NCBI RefSeq assembly: GCF_023856365.1 | Contig: NC_064533.1 | Coordinates: 31,420,118-31,484,117, forward strand | Source of the DNA: Brienomyrus brachyistius | Lineage: Eukaryota; Chordata; Actinopteri; Osteoglossiformes; Mormyridae | Direction: 5' to 3' | Length of the DNA stretch: 64,000 nucleotides | In this document: positions 24,286-35,098 of the stretch, piece by piece | Layout: every line of letters begins with the position of its first letter | Position numbering within the stretch: position 1 is the stretch's first letter | Translations under genes and position numbers: made by a program | Notes under the pieces: model-generated | What the model saw: only the letters and a program-made list of their open reading frames with translations | What the model was told of the DNA's origin: nothing | The model's database searches: none

Positions 24286-26236
24286 GGAGCTGCAGTAATC
24301 TGTGTAGAATGGGGAAAACGGAGTCTATTGCTTATGTCCCACAACAGCTTGCTCTGTGGATCGAACTCTCGTGTCTGGAATTCGCAGGTTCATACAGCTC
24401 TCGACCCCTCCCAGGCGATGTAACACCCCCCACCTTCACAGGGTCCTGGTGAGTGGTTCTGATGCATGGATGACTGGATTGATGAATGTCTGCATTTACA
24501 GTCAGCTAGTGGGTGTCCTTCAGTACATGTACAGCATCCCTTCCAGATTGCTCCAGACAATCGTGGGTGTTCAGCGTGTGACTGGTCGTTCCGCTCCAGC
24601 GTGACTCATTGGATGAGATGTGTCTGAAGCAGACATGGTGTTATAGCAGAGAGCTTCTCCACACCCCACAGAGAATCCCTCAGAGTCACCAGGCATGAAT
24701 CGTTCCTTCGCTCAGAGTTCACCCTCAGACGCCGATAGTGCCCTTGGTGATTATCTTTAACGTGTCGTTAGGACTTCGGGTTCTGCAGACGAGCGGAACG
24801 CGAATCCCGCTTCCCGCTTTTCCGATGATGTCATGGGACTTCGCATGACTTTGTCCTGCCGGATCGTTTAATTAAACGGCCCATTTCGCTCTGTCTGCCC
24901 CCACACGCTGTGTGTCTATCAGCGCCGCTCAAATCATTACTTTTATGATTATTATTCAGCGTTTCCCCGGCACGCCTTCCCGCTCGCGTTTACGGCTCGT
25001 CCATCTCGCACCGGCACGATCTGACTGCGGCAAATGTTTCACCTTGCTCAGGCGAACCCTACTGGCATCCCACTGAGGGCCGCCAAAATGTGCTTCTGTT
25101 TCTGTTGGCGGAATAAATCACTGTGTTCACCTCGTCCAGCTGAATTCTTAATGCAAAGCATAGCGACCAGTATTTACTAGGGTGCTAATGTGTTTGCCAC
25201 CATCGAGAAAATTGCATTTTGGCCCAAATACTAGCCAGCAGCTCATTTAATGAGTCCTTGCTCTTCTGGATATTGGCCAATAAAAATGCATCCTTTCGAA
25301 TGGTGCTTCATTTGTTGATTTGTTTTCATCCAAAGCAGTTAACCAGCTAACAGCTAAAGCTGTTTTAAGCTCTTTTATGCAGCCGGAAATGACCGATAAA
25401 GTACTTGAAGGATTCACAGCATGGCCTTCTTAGGATCCCAGACCCTTAACAGCCCTCCTTCCTGCTGCACCTTGAGGGAGCAGCCACTAGGGGGCGATGG
25501 CTAGTCCATGCAGACCTTATTCTGGCTGTAGGGGAGCAGGCATGGAAGAATAATGTGGGGTGAGCTCTGGGTAGCCTTCGTGGCTCAGTAATCATCCCTC
25601 CCAACCCCCCCAGGAAGGATGCATCCAGCCTCCCTATGGCGTAATTAATATCCTTCACATCCAATGACAATGGAGTTTGTTAGCCTTGGCAATATAAACA
25701 GGAACAGACAGAGGTCACTGCTGGAGAAGACAGATAAGTTCCATCAGAGAGTCCCTTTGAACATTACGCACACTGCAAAGCATGAAACAGGCGCCTTTCT
25801 TCAGGCAACGGGTTGCCTTAAGCTCTCCATCGGATGTGACTCTCAGCTTTTCCTGTTTGTCCATCAGTCACTGCTCCAGACTGCAATAACTGCACATGCC
25901 AATCTAGGAAAAGGCAGTGAAGTCGGTGATGCCATCGGTGATCGACGTGGGAGGGTGTCTACGCAAGCGCCGTGCTCTGATTGACACACTAACTGTCTCT
26001 GTGCCGCAGTCCTGTCTGTCCCATGATCCTTTGATTAAGGCGAAGTTTATGAATAATGCTGCAGAGTTTGCAGTCGCATTTTCCACATATTTGGGAATCA
26101 TTTCCTGTTAACAAGACAAAGATTTCACAGAGCTATTGGTCTAGTTCAAATCCTTGAAATTTGTGAACTATTTAAGTCCATCCATCCAGCACAGGGTTGC
26201 ATGGCTTATTAAGTCTCCTTAAATACTGAAACTGAA

Positions 26237-26252
26237 TACTGAGTACTCAGTA
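26237..26252. other. Perfect 16-nt palindrome
   Basis: TACTGAGTACTCAGTA is its own reverse complement, inside a stretch of repeated TACTGA/GAGTAC words (26222-26272). No known role is implied. Confidence 0.6.
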
Positions 26253-28014
26253 CCTGAGTACTGAAGGTACTAGGCAGGACAAGGGAAAGTCTGGGAGTTT
26301 ATCCTGCTTATATGAATATTCTTCAGAAGTCTGGTAAAGTACTGACTGGGGCAGCCGCCCCCTCCATCGTCACCTGCATCCCCTGACACCATTAAACCCG
26401 ACTCGGTAGCGTCATTCTCCCCATCTCGCTCGTCTGGCGGACTTGAACAGCCACAGCTCGGTGCCGCCGACTCTGCCGGGTCACCGCCCGGCCCGCTTCC
26501 ATCTGGGGTGTTCCGGCTGCTGAGGGTTTCCTGGAGGAATCAGGAGAGCAGCAGAGACCAGGGGAGGGCGAACGCAGCACTGTCAGTCAGTGCCTGGGGA
26601 CCAGGGCAGAAGCAGACCCCTCACACTCATTTAAACCCGATAACCATGCGCTTGTGACCGCGCACACAGCTGGCTTCAGTGTAAGCAGAGGAGTAAATAG
26701 TGACTCCAGCATGCTGCCCCCCCTTCTGGCAGACCTCCCTGTACCCCTGGTGTCATTTCCCCCCATGCGTTCTCGATGATGGGACACCCTCACGCCCTGG
26801 TGGCCCTGCCCCTCCAGTAGGCCTTCTTTCCATAAGCTCTGGCCTCTAAGCCTTCAGCCTCTGTCAGCTCAAGGCCGCCTGACGTTCGGCTCTGGTTGAA
26901 GCGATCCCTCCTGGAGTCTGATTCACTTACGACCCATTACCAAAGACCCGCGGTGTCTACATAATGAGCAGCCACTTACAATCACAGCTGGCGAGTGTGA
27001 TGGGATCCTGCTTCAGTGTCCCAAGGCTCATGGGATTTTTACCTACACAAAAATGTTCTGAGGGCAGAAAGACAAATGATTGGTTCTGAGAGCAACCAAT
27101 CAGATTGTAGAGGAGTTGAGTCCCTAGGAACTAGAGGAGGCAGGATCAAATAATTTTTCCTTCCGCCCTTAGAACATTATTGTGTAAGTAAAACTCCCAT
27201 CAGCTGTCCAAAGCACACTCCCGAGGTTTATACCCCCCTCTGTGAGAAACAGGAATGTTCCAATCCAAGTTTTTCCTTGCCTTCGCATTCAGACCCCCAC
27301 TCTCCACCTGGGACGCCTTCCTGGACTAGCAGAAAGTCCCCAACCTCTGCTATCTCTCTTCTCCGAGCTGGGCCTGCCTGGGACAGATGTGCCGCTCAAG
27401 GCCCAGCAGTTGACCGTCACTCCCCTCCACCAGGCCACCAGAGCCTCAGTCTTACAGGTTTCCCAACATATTTTAATTAGTGCCTAATTAACACCTGGAA
27501 GGCCAGGTGTGCAGTTTTACCGTGGTGCTTGATGACTGCAGTAAGCAATTAAGAGGTGAGATATCAGGAAAATGAGAGTATGTGATGGGGGTGTGAGAGA
27601 GGATGGCTGGGGTGTGGGGGGGCAGGGATGAGTCGGTCTCATACCACCATGTAATTCTTCTATTTGTCCTTAACCAGCCAGTGTTCTTCTCCAAAAATGA
27701 TCCCAGCTTGTACCTCAGGGAGTTGAATGAACTTATCATCTCATTTGATTACCAGATGATCACAGAGTTGTTGCTTTTCCAATGTGGGTAATATGAGGCC
27801 CCCTGGTTATTAAATGTACATAAACCTTCCTAACTCAGGACACCAATGTGTCATACTTCTGCAGAAAAGTGAATGTATTATATATGGCTGGATTGAAAAG
27901 CTGACAGACATGCCAACACAAAGCCATACCCAGAGCTAGTATGGTACGTGGGACCAGGTTGGACCCCCTCTTTGTCTTCAGAAACACTTTGTAAGTAGAT
28001 GAGCTGTGTGTACA

Positions 28015-28130
28015 GAGATACCTCTACCTGATGCTTTTATCCGAGTTTACAGTAGAGGGGAAAGGTTACAATTTGCGTGCTCATTGGGATTTGAACCCAC
28101 AACCTTTGCATCATTAGCACCGTCGTCCTG
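28015..28130 (+). mobile_element. Degenerate copy of a teleost short repeat
   Basis: CCTGATGCTTTTATCCGAG followed by GGGATTTGAACCCACAACC, resembling the 34180-34352 copy with most of the middle missing. Confidence 0.4.
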
Positions 28131-28224
28131 CGCTGTTATATTTGCACTTGCGGCCTTTTTGGTAGCTTTCACCAGTCTGGCCAGTCTAGCACTGTAAGTC
28201 CGATCACTCTCCTCTTGGCCTCTG

Positions 28225-28490
28225 TTTTTGGAAACAGAACTGTCACTTACTTAATGCTGTTGGTTTATCGTGCTAGAAACCCTAGACACCATAGTGTGAA
28301 AATCCAAGGGCGGTGGCTGTTTCTGAGATACTGCAACCACCACATCTGGTGGCAACAATCACAGCAAACCACTGCGAGCAGGAGTCTTAGCTGTTCGAGC
28401 CTCCTGACTGCATACGGTATATATTAATTTGCAGCCACATGATTGGCTGTGAGAGGATCAGGCTGTTTACATTGGGCAGCAGATGTACCT
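28225..28490 (+). mobile_element. LINE 3'-UTR-like repeat, copy 1
   Basis: Contains the words AGAAACCCTAGACACC, GTGTGAAAATCC, TTTCTGAGATACTGCAACC, GTGGCAACAATCA and TTTGCAGCCACATGATTGGC. These are in the order seen in a widespread fish repeat that ends many L2/CR1-like LINEs. A second, differently decayed copy in the same orientation is at 30770-31050. Confidence 0.45.
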
Positions 28491-28559
28491 TGTAAAATGC
28501 ACACTGAGTGTAGCACAATTTTTGAATTGAATGATCAGTGCTCATTGTTGACACACCAC

Positions 28560-28770
28560 AGCACACAACAATGAAATCTGTCCTCTGCATTTAACCCATA
28601 TGTGACACCTTGACATAGCAGGGGGCAGCTATCTCAGCACCCGGGGAACAGGGCTTGGGGGCAATACTTTGCTCAGGGTACCTCAGTGGTGCCTTGCTGG
28701 TCGAGGATTTGAACCTGCAATCTTTCAATTACAAGTGCGCTTCCCTAACCATTAAGCCGCCACTGCCCAC
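28560..28770 (+). mobile_element. Teleost short interspersed repeat (CTCTGCATTTAACCCAT type)
   Basis: CTGTCCTCTGCATTTAACCC, then CAGCACCCGGGGAACAGGGC, TTTGCTCAGGGTACCTCAGT, GGATTTGAACCTGCAATC and CTAACCATTAAGCCGCCACT. The order matches a repeat found in many teleosts, with a reversed tRNA-like B-box (GATTTGAACC) near its 3' end. Confidence 0.55.
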
Positions 28771-29927
28771 ACATCAGACCCCAAACCACAGAAGGAAGGG
28801 CTCCCAGTCATTCAAACATAAAGTCTGTGTGAAGATGTTACGAGCAGGTCTTCTGGGAGGGGGTCAATGCTGGATTGATCCTACCGGGGATTTACAGTCC
28901 CTTACTGATGAGGTGTGGTGTGGTGAGCTGTGGAATATAGAGGACGGGATGGTGTGTAAAATTTTAAGCGATTTTAGGTGTTTGTAATCCGTTACCCATC
29001 TGCTGCCAGCATTACTTTTTAATTATATTTCTGAACCCCAGGTTTGCCAGGAAAAGAAGCTCTGGAGGTAAACTGAGCTCCATGCCTAAATGGCAAAGAT
29101 AAGTAAAGATTTAGTCACAAATGCTACCCCTGGCTAGCTCAGGCTAATGCCTTCTGACTGCCATCCGTCGCATAACAAGGGCACGGTAATTCTAATTCAG
29201 TTTAGAGAGAGTTTTACTTACAGGCAATTAAGCTTCTCAGTAAAATGTCAATCTGACCAAGAGGTTTAAACGAAAAAATATGGTGCACGATCATTGCAGG
29301 ACTCAGATCCTGATTTTTCAGATAAACCCACTAAAGTAAGACAATGTAAGGTGGACTGCCAGGTGTTTATTTTTTATTAGGGTTTGTGTTTATCTTTTTG
29401 TACAAGAGCAGCTACTGTATAATAACACGGGGAAAGTTAATTTTGTTACTTGCGTCACAGCAGGGGGGGCCGGAATATTTAATGAAGATGGGGCACCCTT
29501 CAAAAGGAGGCTGCGCCCTTTATAAATGTCATCCTTCCTCTTCAGCTGCACGTCAGCGATGGAGAAGGAGCCGTCCGGCTCGGCGCGCGATGCCAATCCA
29601 CGAGGAGATGAGAGGAAAGATTTGGCCGAGAGCTGGGTGACAGCCATTCCTGACAGAGATCCGGCTGACCCCCCTCGTCAGACACTTCGCTCCCGTTGAG
29701 CTCACCGTCTAACTGCAGCCTCCCCACATGGTGGTCACAGCCAGCAACAACAACATAAATAGACTTCAAACAATTACTATTCTCCATGACCCTGACCTGA
29801 ACACGCGGTCACAAGATGGATGGATGGACAATTAATATTAGTGACAGTGTTAGTCTCAGAAGCAATTAACGTCATACACTTTTAAATGTCAGTGTGGGAA
29901 ACATCAAAAGGTTACACAGCACGTGTT

Positions 29928-29942
29928 GGGGGGGGGGGGGGG
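29928..29942. repeat. Poly(G) tract, 15 nt
   Basis: G15 inside the large TMEM178B intron. Confidence 0.85.
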
Positions 29943-30769
29943 ACACAAGGGAAGGGGGCCTCCAAGTACTGGCAGGCTGAGACCTGACTTGACCTTTGAC
30001 CTTTGCCAGGGCCACGGAGAGCTGACAGACAGAATTGCCCTGGTGATTTGCGTCCTCAGCGTGCTATTGGACATTCAGGCAGCACTCAGCTAGCTGCCAC
30101 TGCCTGCGGTCACGCCCCCCACAGTGACCTCTGCTCTGCTACCGGGCTACTCTGAATACTGATCTAACATTTCAACAACCAATCACGCGCCACACAGCTC
30201 AGGGCTAGTCATTACCATTGTTATTACTCGCCATCAAGTTGACGTCAGGTGACCATATAGACCTGGGTCTTCGAGCTGCCTAATGTCGCATCCATCATTA
30301 TGACTGAGTCCATCAAGATCATTGACAATCGTCCTCATCCTCTTTGACCTTTAACCTTTCCAGCCGATGCTACTGTGGATCATCAAAGCCATAACTGTCA
30401 GCATAGTGGTGTGTGAGGGACAAGCTGCCCAATCGAGTCCCGGAATAAACCCTGCTTTTGGACTTTAGAGGAAATGAATCACTGGGGTCGCAGTGCCCAG
30501 AGGTACAGAAAGCAGCATCAGAGCAAGTCACTGCAGCAAAAAATCTTCTATTTAATTATCAGCTGACTAGAACTCCATTTGGCTGCAGAACAGTAGGAAT
30601 TCCTTGAGGTATGGAAACTTTCTTTATGATTTTGATCCATGACATTTTTGCACCAGTATCCCTCCTTTTACCTTTAACGAGTCTGTTCGTTTCCCGCTGA
30701 CCACTCTCATTATCGAGGCGATTTCGGCCTCAAAACTGCCAAGGGCTGTATTTTTTTTTGTGTGTGTTT

Positions 30770-31050
30770 GTCACACCATCTTCCGTAAACTGTAGACACT
30801 GCAGTTTGTGGAAATTTCGGGATGGAGGCCGTTTCTGAGACGATGGGTCCACAGCGTCTGGCACCAAGAAACACATCGAGCTCAGGCGTCTTAGCTGGTC
30901 TAAATCACCTAGATCACACTTGTTGCCCATTCTAAAGCTTCACTCAACGCTGACTGAAGCTCTAGACCCCGTCTGCCTGCTGCATGTGTTGGTTGTCGGC
31001 TTGCTGGAGCAGGCTGTTGATAGTAACTACAGGTGCACCTAACAAAGAGC
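30770..31050 (+). mobile_element. LINE 3'-UTR-like repeat, copy 2
   Basis: CACCATCTTCCGTAAACTGT, then GTTTCTGAGACGATGGGTCC, CTGGCACCAAGAAACACAT, CACCTAGATCACACTTGTTG, CCCATTCTAAAGCTTCA and, at the end, CAGGTGCACCTAACAAAG. The word order matches the same fish LINE 3' end as the copy at 28225-28490, and this copy is more complete. Confidence 0.5.
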
Positions 31051-31763
31051 TTAACCTTGTCGAGGCAGTAGCCAGTTAGGAAGCTGGCAGTAGGACATCT
31101 CTCCTGGTGAGGTGTCAGCAGGGGGCCACATTCTGCAAGTGGGAAAGGAAGGCCTGGGAAGGCAGCCAGGGGTCCTGCATCTGCGTATAGCCTCGGCGGC
31201 AGGTCCTGGACTCGCCCATGTGCCGCTGCAGGATTGATGCAAACACACGCGTGCTTTCTGCTCCCGGCAGCCTGGGGGCGCCGTGCCCATTGATCTCTGG
31301 CAGAATTTCCTATTAAAACGGGATTGAGCCTCGGGTGGGGGTGGGGGCTCCATGTTGAACATGCCATATGTGTAGTTGGGGCCCATGAATGATATGGAGC
31401 TTAAGGCTTTTGTTCTCTGGATGAATATTTAAATTATTGTATATATAAAGGCATGAATATTCATGTGAGAATGTGACTCACATGCGACATCTCCTCCCCT
31501 GGAGCTGCAGCTCCTGACAGATACGCCGCTATCTGCCACCCTCTCTCACGAGTGTTTCTCTTCAAATGTAACATTTTGAAAATGCATCGTGTGTTTTCTG
31601 TCACCTTAATTTTGGGACAGCAAAACAACAGATTCCTCCACGGAGCGTCACTAGGGGCGACGCAATGCCAGCTGTTGAACTAAGACAAACGAAGTGCTGT
31701 CACTTTAAATCTTCTCTCCTGTGCTTTGTATGGCACCTAGCTTTGAAGCGCTGCCTCCCCAAG

Positions 31764-31782
31764 GCATTCTGGGTATTGTAGT
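31764..31782 (-). promoter_or_regulatory. ZNF143/SBS-like motif
   Basis: GCATTCTGGGTATTGTAGT is the reverse complement of ACTACAATACCCAGAATGC, one base from the known ZNF143/THAP11 site ACTACAATTCCCAGAATGC. It is isolated in an intron, so function is unproven. Confidence 0.3.
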
Positions 31783-31978
31783 CAGTCACACATTAACAAA
31801 ATTTAATGGGAGGTATTTCACACAATTAAATCGCATACTTCTGTCTTCTTTCCTTTAGCTTGTTTTTATAGTATTCAAGAGACACAGGAGTGGATTTAAA
31901 GAATCTGGATGTGAGGCGGAAGACACCATGGATTGCAGTATTAACACGCTCTAAATGCACGTGGCCGGTCCACAACAG

Positions 31979-32063
31979 CACATGTGACCCAGGCGGAGAC
32001 TCGAACCCGGGTTCCAGAGGTGTGAGGCAACAGTGCTAACCACTGCACCACCATGCTGCCCCC
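31979..32063 (-). mobile_element. V-SINE-like element, 5' head fragment only
   Basis: The minus strand reads GGCAGCATGGTGGTGCAGTG, GTTAGCACTGTTGCCTCACA, then GGGTTCGAGTCTCCGCC: a tRNA-derived head with A- and B-box. The body is missing. The right flank (from 32064) is repeated after the second SINE at 32651. Confidence 0.75.
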
Positions 32064-32158
32064 CTCTTGCATCCCTGTACTGGATATTAGAAGATGGATG
32101 GATGTCCAGATATGACACTCAGCTTCATGTCATATGACTTCCAGTTTGCTTCTCTCTG
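32064..32158. repeat. Segment duplicated at 32651-32745
   Basis: CTCTTGCATCCCTGTACTGG through CAGTTTGCTTCTCTCTG occurs here and again at 32651-32745 with no difference that I could find over about 95 bp. The two copies are 587 bp apart. In both, the left neighbour is a reversed SINE head. Confidence 0.9.
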
Positions 32159-32320
32159 TCCAATAGGCAGCACTGTCTCCACAGTCCCTCCGCTCTCCCC
32201 AGGTCACATGGGATTCCCCTACGGACTCCCCAAAGTCCCGGTGTATGGGGTGTCCTGCCTAAGGGGCTACCCCGGCTTTGTGCCCTGTAATGCTGGGATA
32301 GGCTTCAGGCCCTCTTGCAT

Positions 32321-32649
32321 TAATCCATCCATCGATCCATCCATTTTCCAAACCGCTTATACTACCGGGTCGCGGGGGGTCCAGAGCCTATCCCGGAAGC
32401 AATGGGCACGAGGCAGGGAACAACCCAGGATGGGGGGCCAGCCCATCGCAGGGCACACTCACACACCATTCACTCACACATGCACACCTACGGGCAATTT
32501 AGTAACTCCAATTAGTACCCGGAGGAAACCCCACAACGACATGGGGAGAACATGCAAACTCCGCACACATGTGACCCCGGTGGAGACTCAAACCCGGGTC
32601 CCAGAGGTGTGAGGCAACAGTGCTAACCACTGCACCACCATGCCGCCCC
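32321..32649 (-). mobile_element. V-SINE-like element with internal deletion
   Basis: Reverse orientation: ATCC-rich tail first (32321-32346), then CCAAACCGCTTATACTACCG, GGGTTGTTCCCTGCC-type body words on the minus strand, and the tRNA-like head near 32649. The part around the usual ACATGCTGAGGCTAATTGG is shortened: the block from ATTAG to CCGGAGGAAACC lacks about 35 bp found in the other copies. CCTCTTGCAT at 32311-32320 and 32650-32659 is a 10-bp target-site duplication. Confidence 0.85.
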
Positions 32650-33034
32650 CCTCTTGCATCCCTGTACTGGATATTAGAAGATGGATGGATGTCCAGATAT
32701 GACACTCAGCTTCATGTCATATGACTTCCAGTTTGCTTCTCTCTGAATGTTTAAGATTCCCGTTGTGTCCCAGTAACACGGCCAGGCCAGACATTACCCC
32801 TGGTTACTCTACATGTAAAGCAAGGCCTACTGATGAATTTTAATAGTATCTGCTTGGCAGAGCAATTTTACAGCCAAACGCAGTCAGAGTGCAGCTGAGA
32901 TCACCATGCTCAAGGGTACAACAGCAAGTTCTCCTTTGGGACCGTAAGGGCTGGCTCATTGGTCACAAAAGCCAAACAACATGCCCAGCTAGTAAGTATA
33001 CAATTCCTTGTAAATTTAACATGCACCTCCTTCC

Positions 33035-33225
33035 TTCTATCTATCCATCCTTCCATCTATCTATCCATCCATCTTCCAACTGCTTATTCTGTGGAGGGTG
33101 CAGGGGCCCTGGTGTCTGTCCCAGGAAGTAGAGAGTACATTATAGAGGACACCCCAGCCCAAGGGACGCAAACTTACACACACGCCGTCACATACCATGA
33201 GTGACTTACAGACCCCAATTATACA
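33035..33225 (-). mobile_element. Degenerate V-SINE-like tail
   Basis: ATCT/ATCC repeats, then CCAACTGCTTATTCTGTGGA, CAGGGGCCCTGGTGTCTGTC, and a decayed body (GGACGCAAACTTACACACAC). This is an old minus-strand relative of the elements at 47984 and 50696. Confidence 0.45.
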
Positions 33226-34074
33226 AGCTGCAAGTTTTAGACCTGCGTTAAGAAACCTGAATGGCCCAGTGGATTTTTTTTTCCTATTTAAATAAATTAC
33301 ATAGAAATACCAAAAATCTTAATCACTGCATATGAAGTGAACTCACAACATGTAAAAAGATGCTGCATTTATTCTTAAGAATATTCATAGCACTTGATGA
33401 CTTTCTGGAAGCTGTTTTTATGTGACTCTCCAAATGAAAATGTGACGCTTAACTAGTTTTATGGCGGCGCCAGTCAAGCGGGAAGCTCTGAGTGGACGAG
33501 TGAACAATGACTTATCCATCAGGCAAGCGAACTGCCCCATGTCACCCTAGTAAAGGCATCGATTAGCACAAATGCCCTCCTAATGGGGAGCCGGTCAGCA
33601 CCTCATGAGGAAGTGAGCACCCTGTCAGCTTTGCTCTGCCTTGGGGTGGCCACTTTGTGGGAATGTGGCACCCTCTAACCAGGGTGTCTGCAACAGCAAG
33701 CTGACTCCAACCAGTGGCTGGTATGAAACTTTCACTCATTTACTGAGAATGTTCTGGCTGCTGAAGGCTGGGCGACTTCCATTAGGAGAGGCTCCGCTGT
33801 GGGGCCGGAAATCACATGACCTCCAAATCTGGAATGAAGAGACACTCTGCGATTGCTATTCGCGCCTTGTTTCCTTTAAAACTACGAAGATGGATATTTC
33901 TCATAATATCTTAAGCTACATAAAGGTGAGAATTTCACACCCAAACAGCAAATCAAAGATAGACTATTAGCGCCCATTACTGTATATTTAAATGAGATTA
34001 TTAACGTCTGTTCCCAGTCTTGCACTATTATCACCAAAACAGCAAATACGTATTTTGAAAGAGATCATCCAAAG

Positions 34075-34462
34075 ACATGCCGAGGTTATTTGGCGTTACC
34101 AAATTGCCCATTGCACGTGTGAATGACTGGTATGTGAGTGTGTACTGCGATGAGTTGGTGACCAGTGTTTTTCAGCCAGATCCTTTTGTATTTAGCAGAC
34201 ACTTTTATCCAAAGCGACATACACCTGAGAAAGTCCCTGGAGCAATTACCGTTAAGGGTCTCAAGGGCCCAAGTCACTCTGGAGAACCTAGGATTTGAAC
34301 CCACAACCTTCCAATCGCAGGAGCCACATTCTAACTCACTCTATCACACCTGGTAGTTGATGCAGGCTGAGCCTTTCCAAATTGGCAACATTTTTACAAA
34401 TATATCCCTGCAACCTAGAACAGTATAAGTGGTTGGCAGATGGAGGGATGGATGGATGGATC
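34075..34462 (+). mobile_element. Old SINE split by a younger repeat
   Basis: 34075-34165 has V-SINE middle words (GCCGAGGTTATTTGGCGTTA, CCAAATTGCCCATTG, GTGAGTGTGTACTGCGATGA). 34380-34462 has its matching end (CCTGCAACCTAGAACAGTAT, then GGATGGATGGATGG). The two parts are separated by the element at 34180-34352. Confidence 0.5.
34180..34352 (+). mobile_element. Teleost short interspersed repeat inserted in a SINE
   Basis: CTTTTATCCAAAGCGACATA, then GTCCCTGGAGCAATTACCGT, TAAGGGTCTCAAGGGCCCAA and GATTTGAACCCACAACCTTC. Same family as 24085-24285. Confidence 0.6.
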
Positions 34463-35081
34463 TACATACAGCACCATGGCTTCACACTTCTTCCAGGGCT
34501 GTGGTTCAATCTCCCCTATATGTATAGATATACATATAACTACATATAAATGGTTTTATTTCCATGTGTATATTTGTACAACAATTTGGGGATTAACAAA
34601 AATAATAATTTATAGATAACTGAGGAGGTGATATTAACACCTTGGCTGGCAATTATCACATTTGCCGGCCAGAGCTTGAGGAGAGAATAATCTGAGTTTA
34701 TGCAGAACCGGGTCTGTCGTTACGGGCCTCTGTGGCGGTCCTGGGGAACTCAGTGGAGGGGCATGAGCTTCAAGCAACCGACCGGCAAAGCGGGTCGGCC
34801 AGTGAGTTTCGCACATCAGGCCGAAACAGCAGCGGATTTGCAATCCACTGAGAAAAGTTCCGTAAACGTCTCTCCTGGTGACGGTGTATCTGTCTGGGGA
34901 AGCAGAGGGGGAGGTGAGAATGTTTCTCTGTCTGTCTGTTCCGGGGCGGCTTGAGTATAGAAGATCCAAGTGCAAAATGGAGGCGTCGCTGATGGGATAT
35001 AAGCAGAGCCAGAGTGATGAACACCCTCTCACTGGGGAGTGGGGGCTCCAGCACAGAGTATTAGCAAGCAAAATAAGATGT

Positions 35082-35098
35082 GGGGGGGGGGGGGGGGG
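35082..35098. repeat. Poly(G) tract, 17 nt
   Basis: G17. Confidence 0.9.

Noticed and set aside
24078..24452. 124-codon open frame
   Set aside because: Most of it is the teleost repeat at 24085-24285; the rest has no coding signature.
32094..32612. 172-codon open frame
   Set aside because: It runs through the duplicated segment, a SINE tail and the reversed SINE at 32321, so it is repeat-derived.
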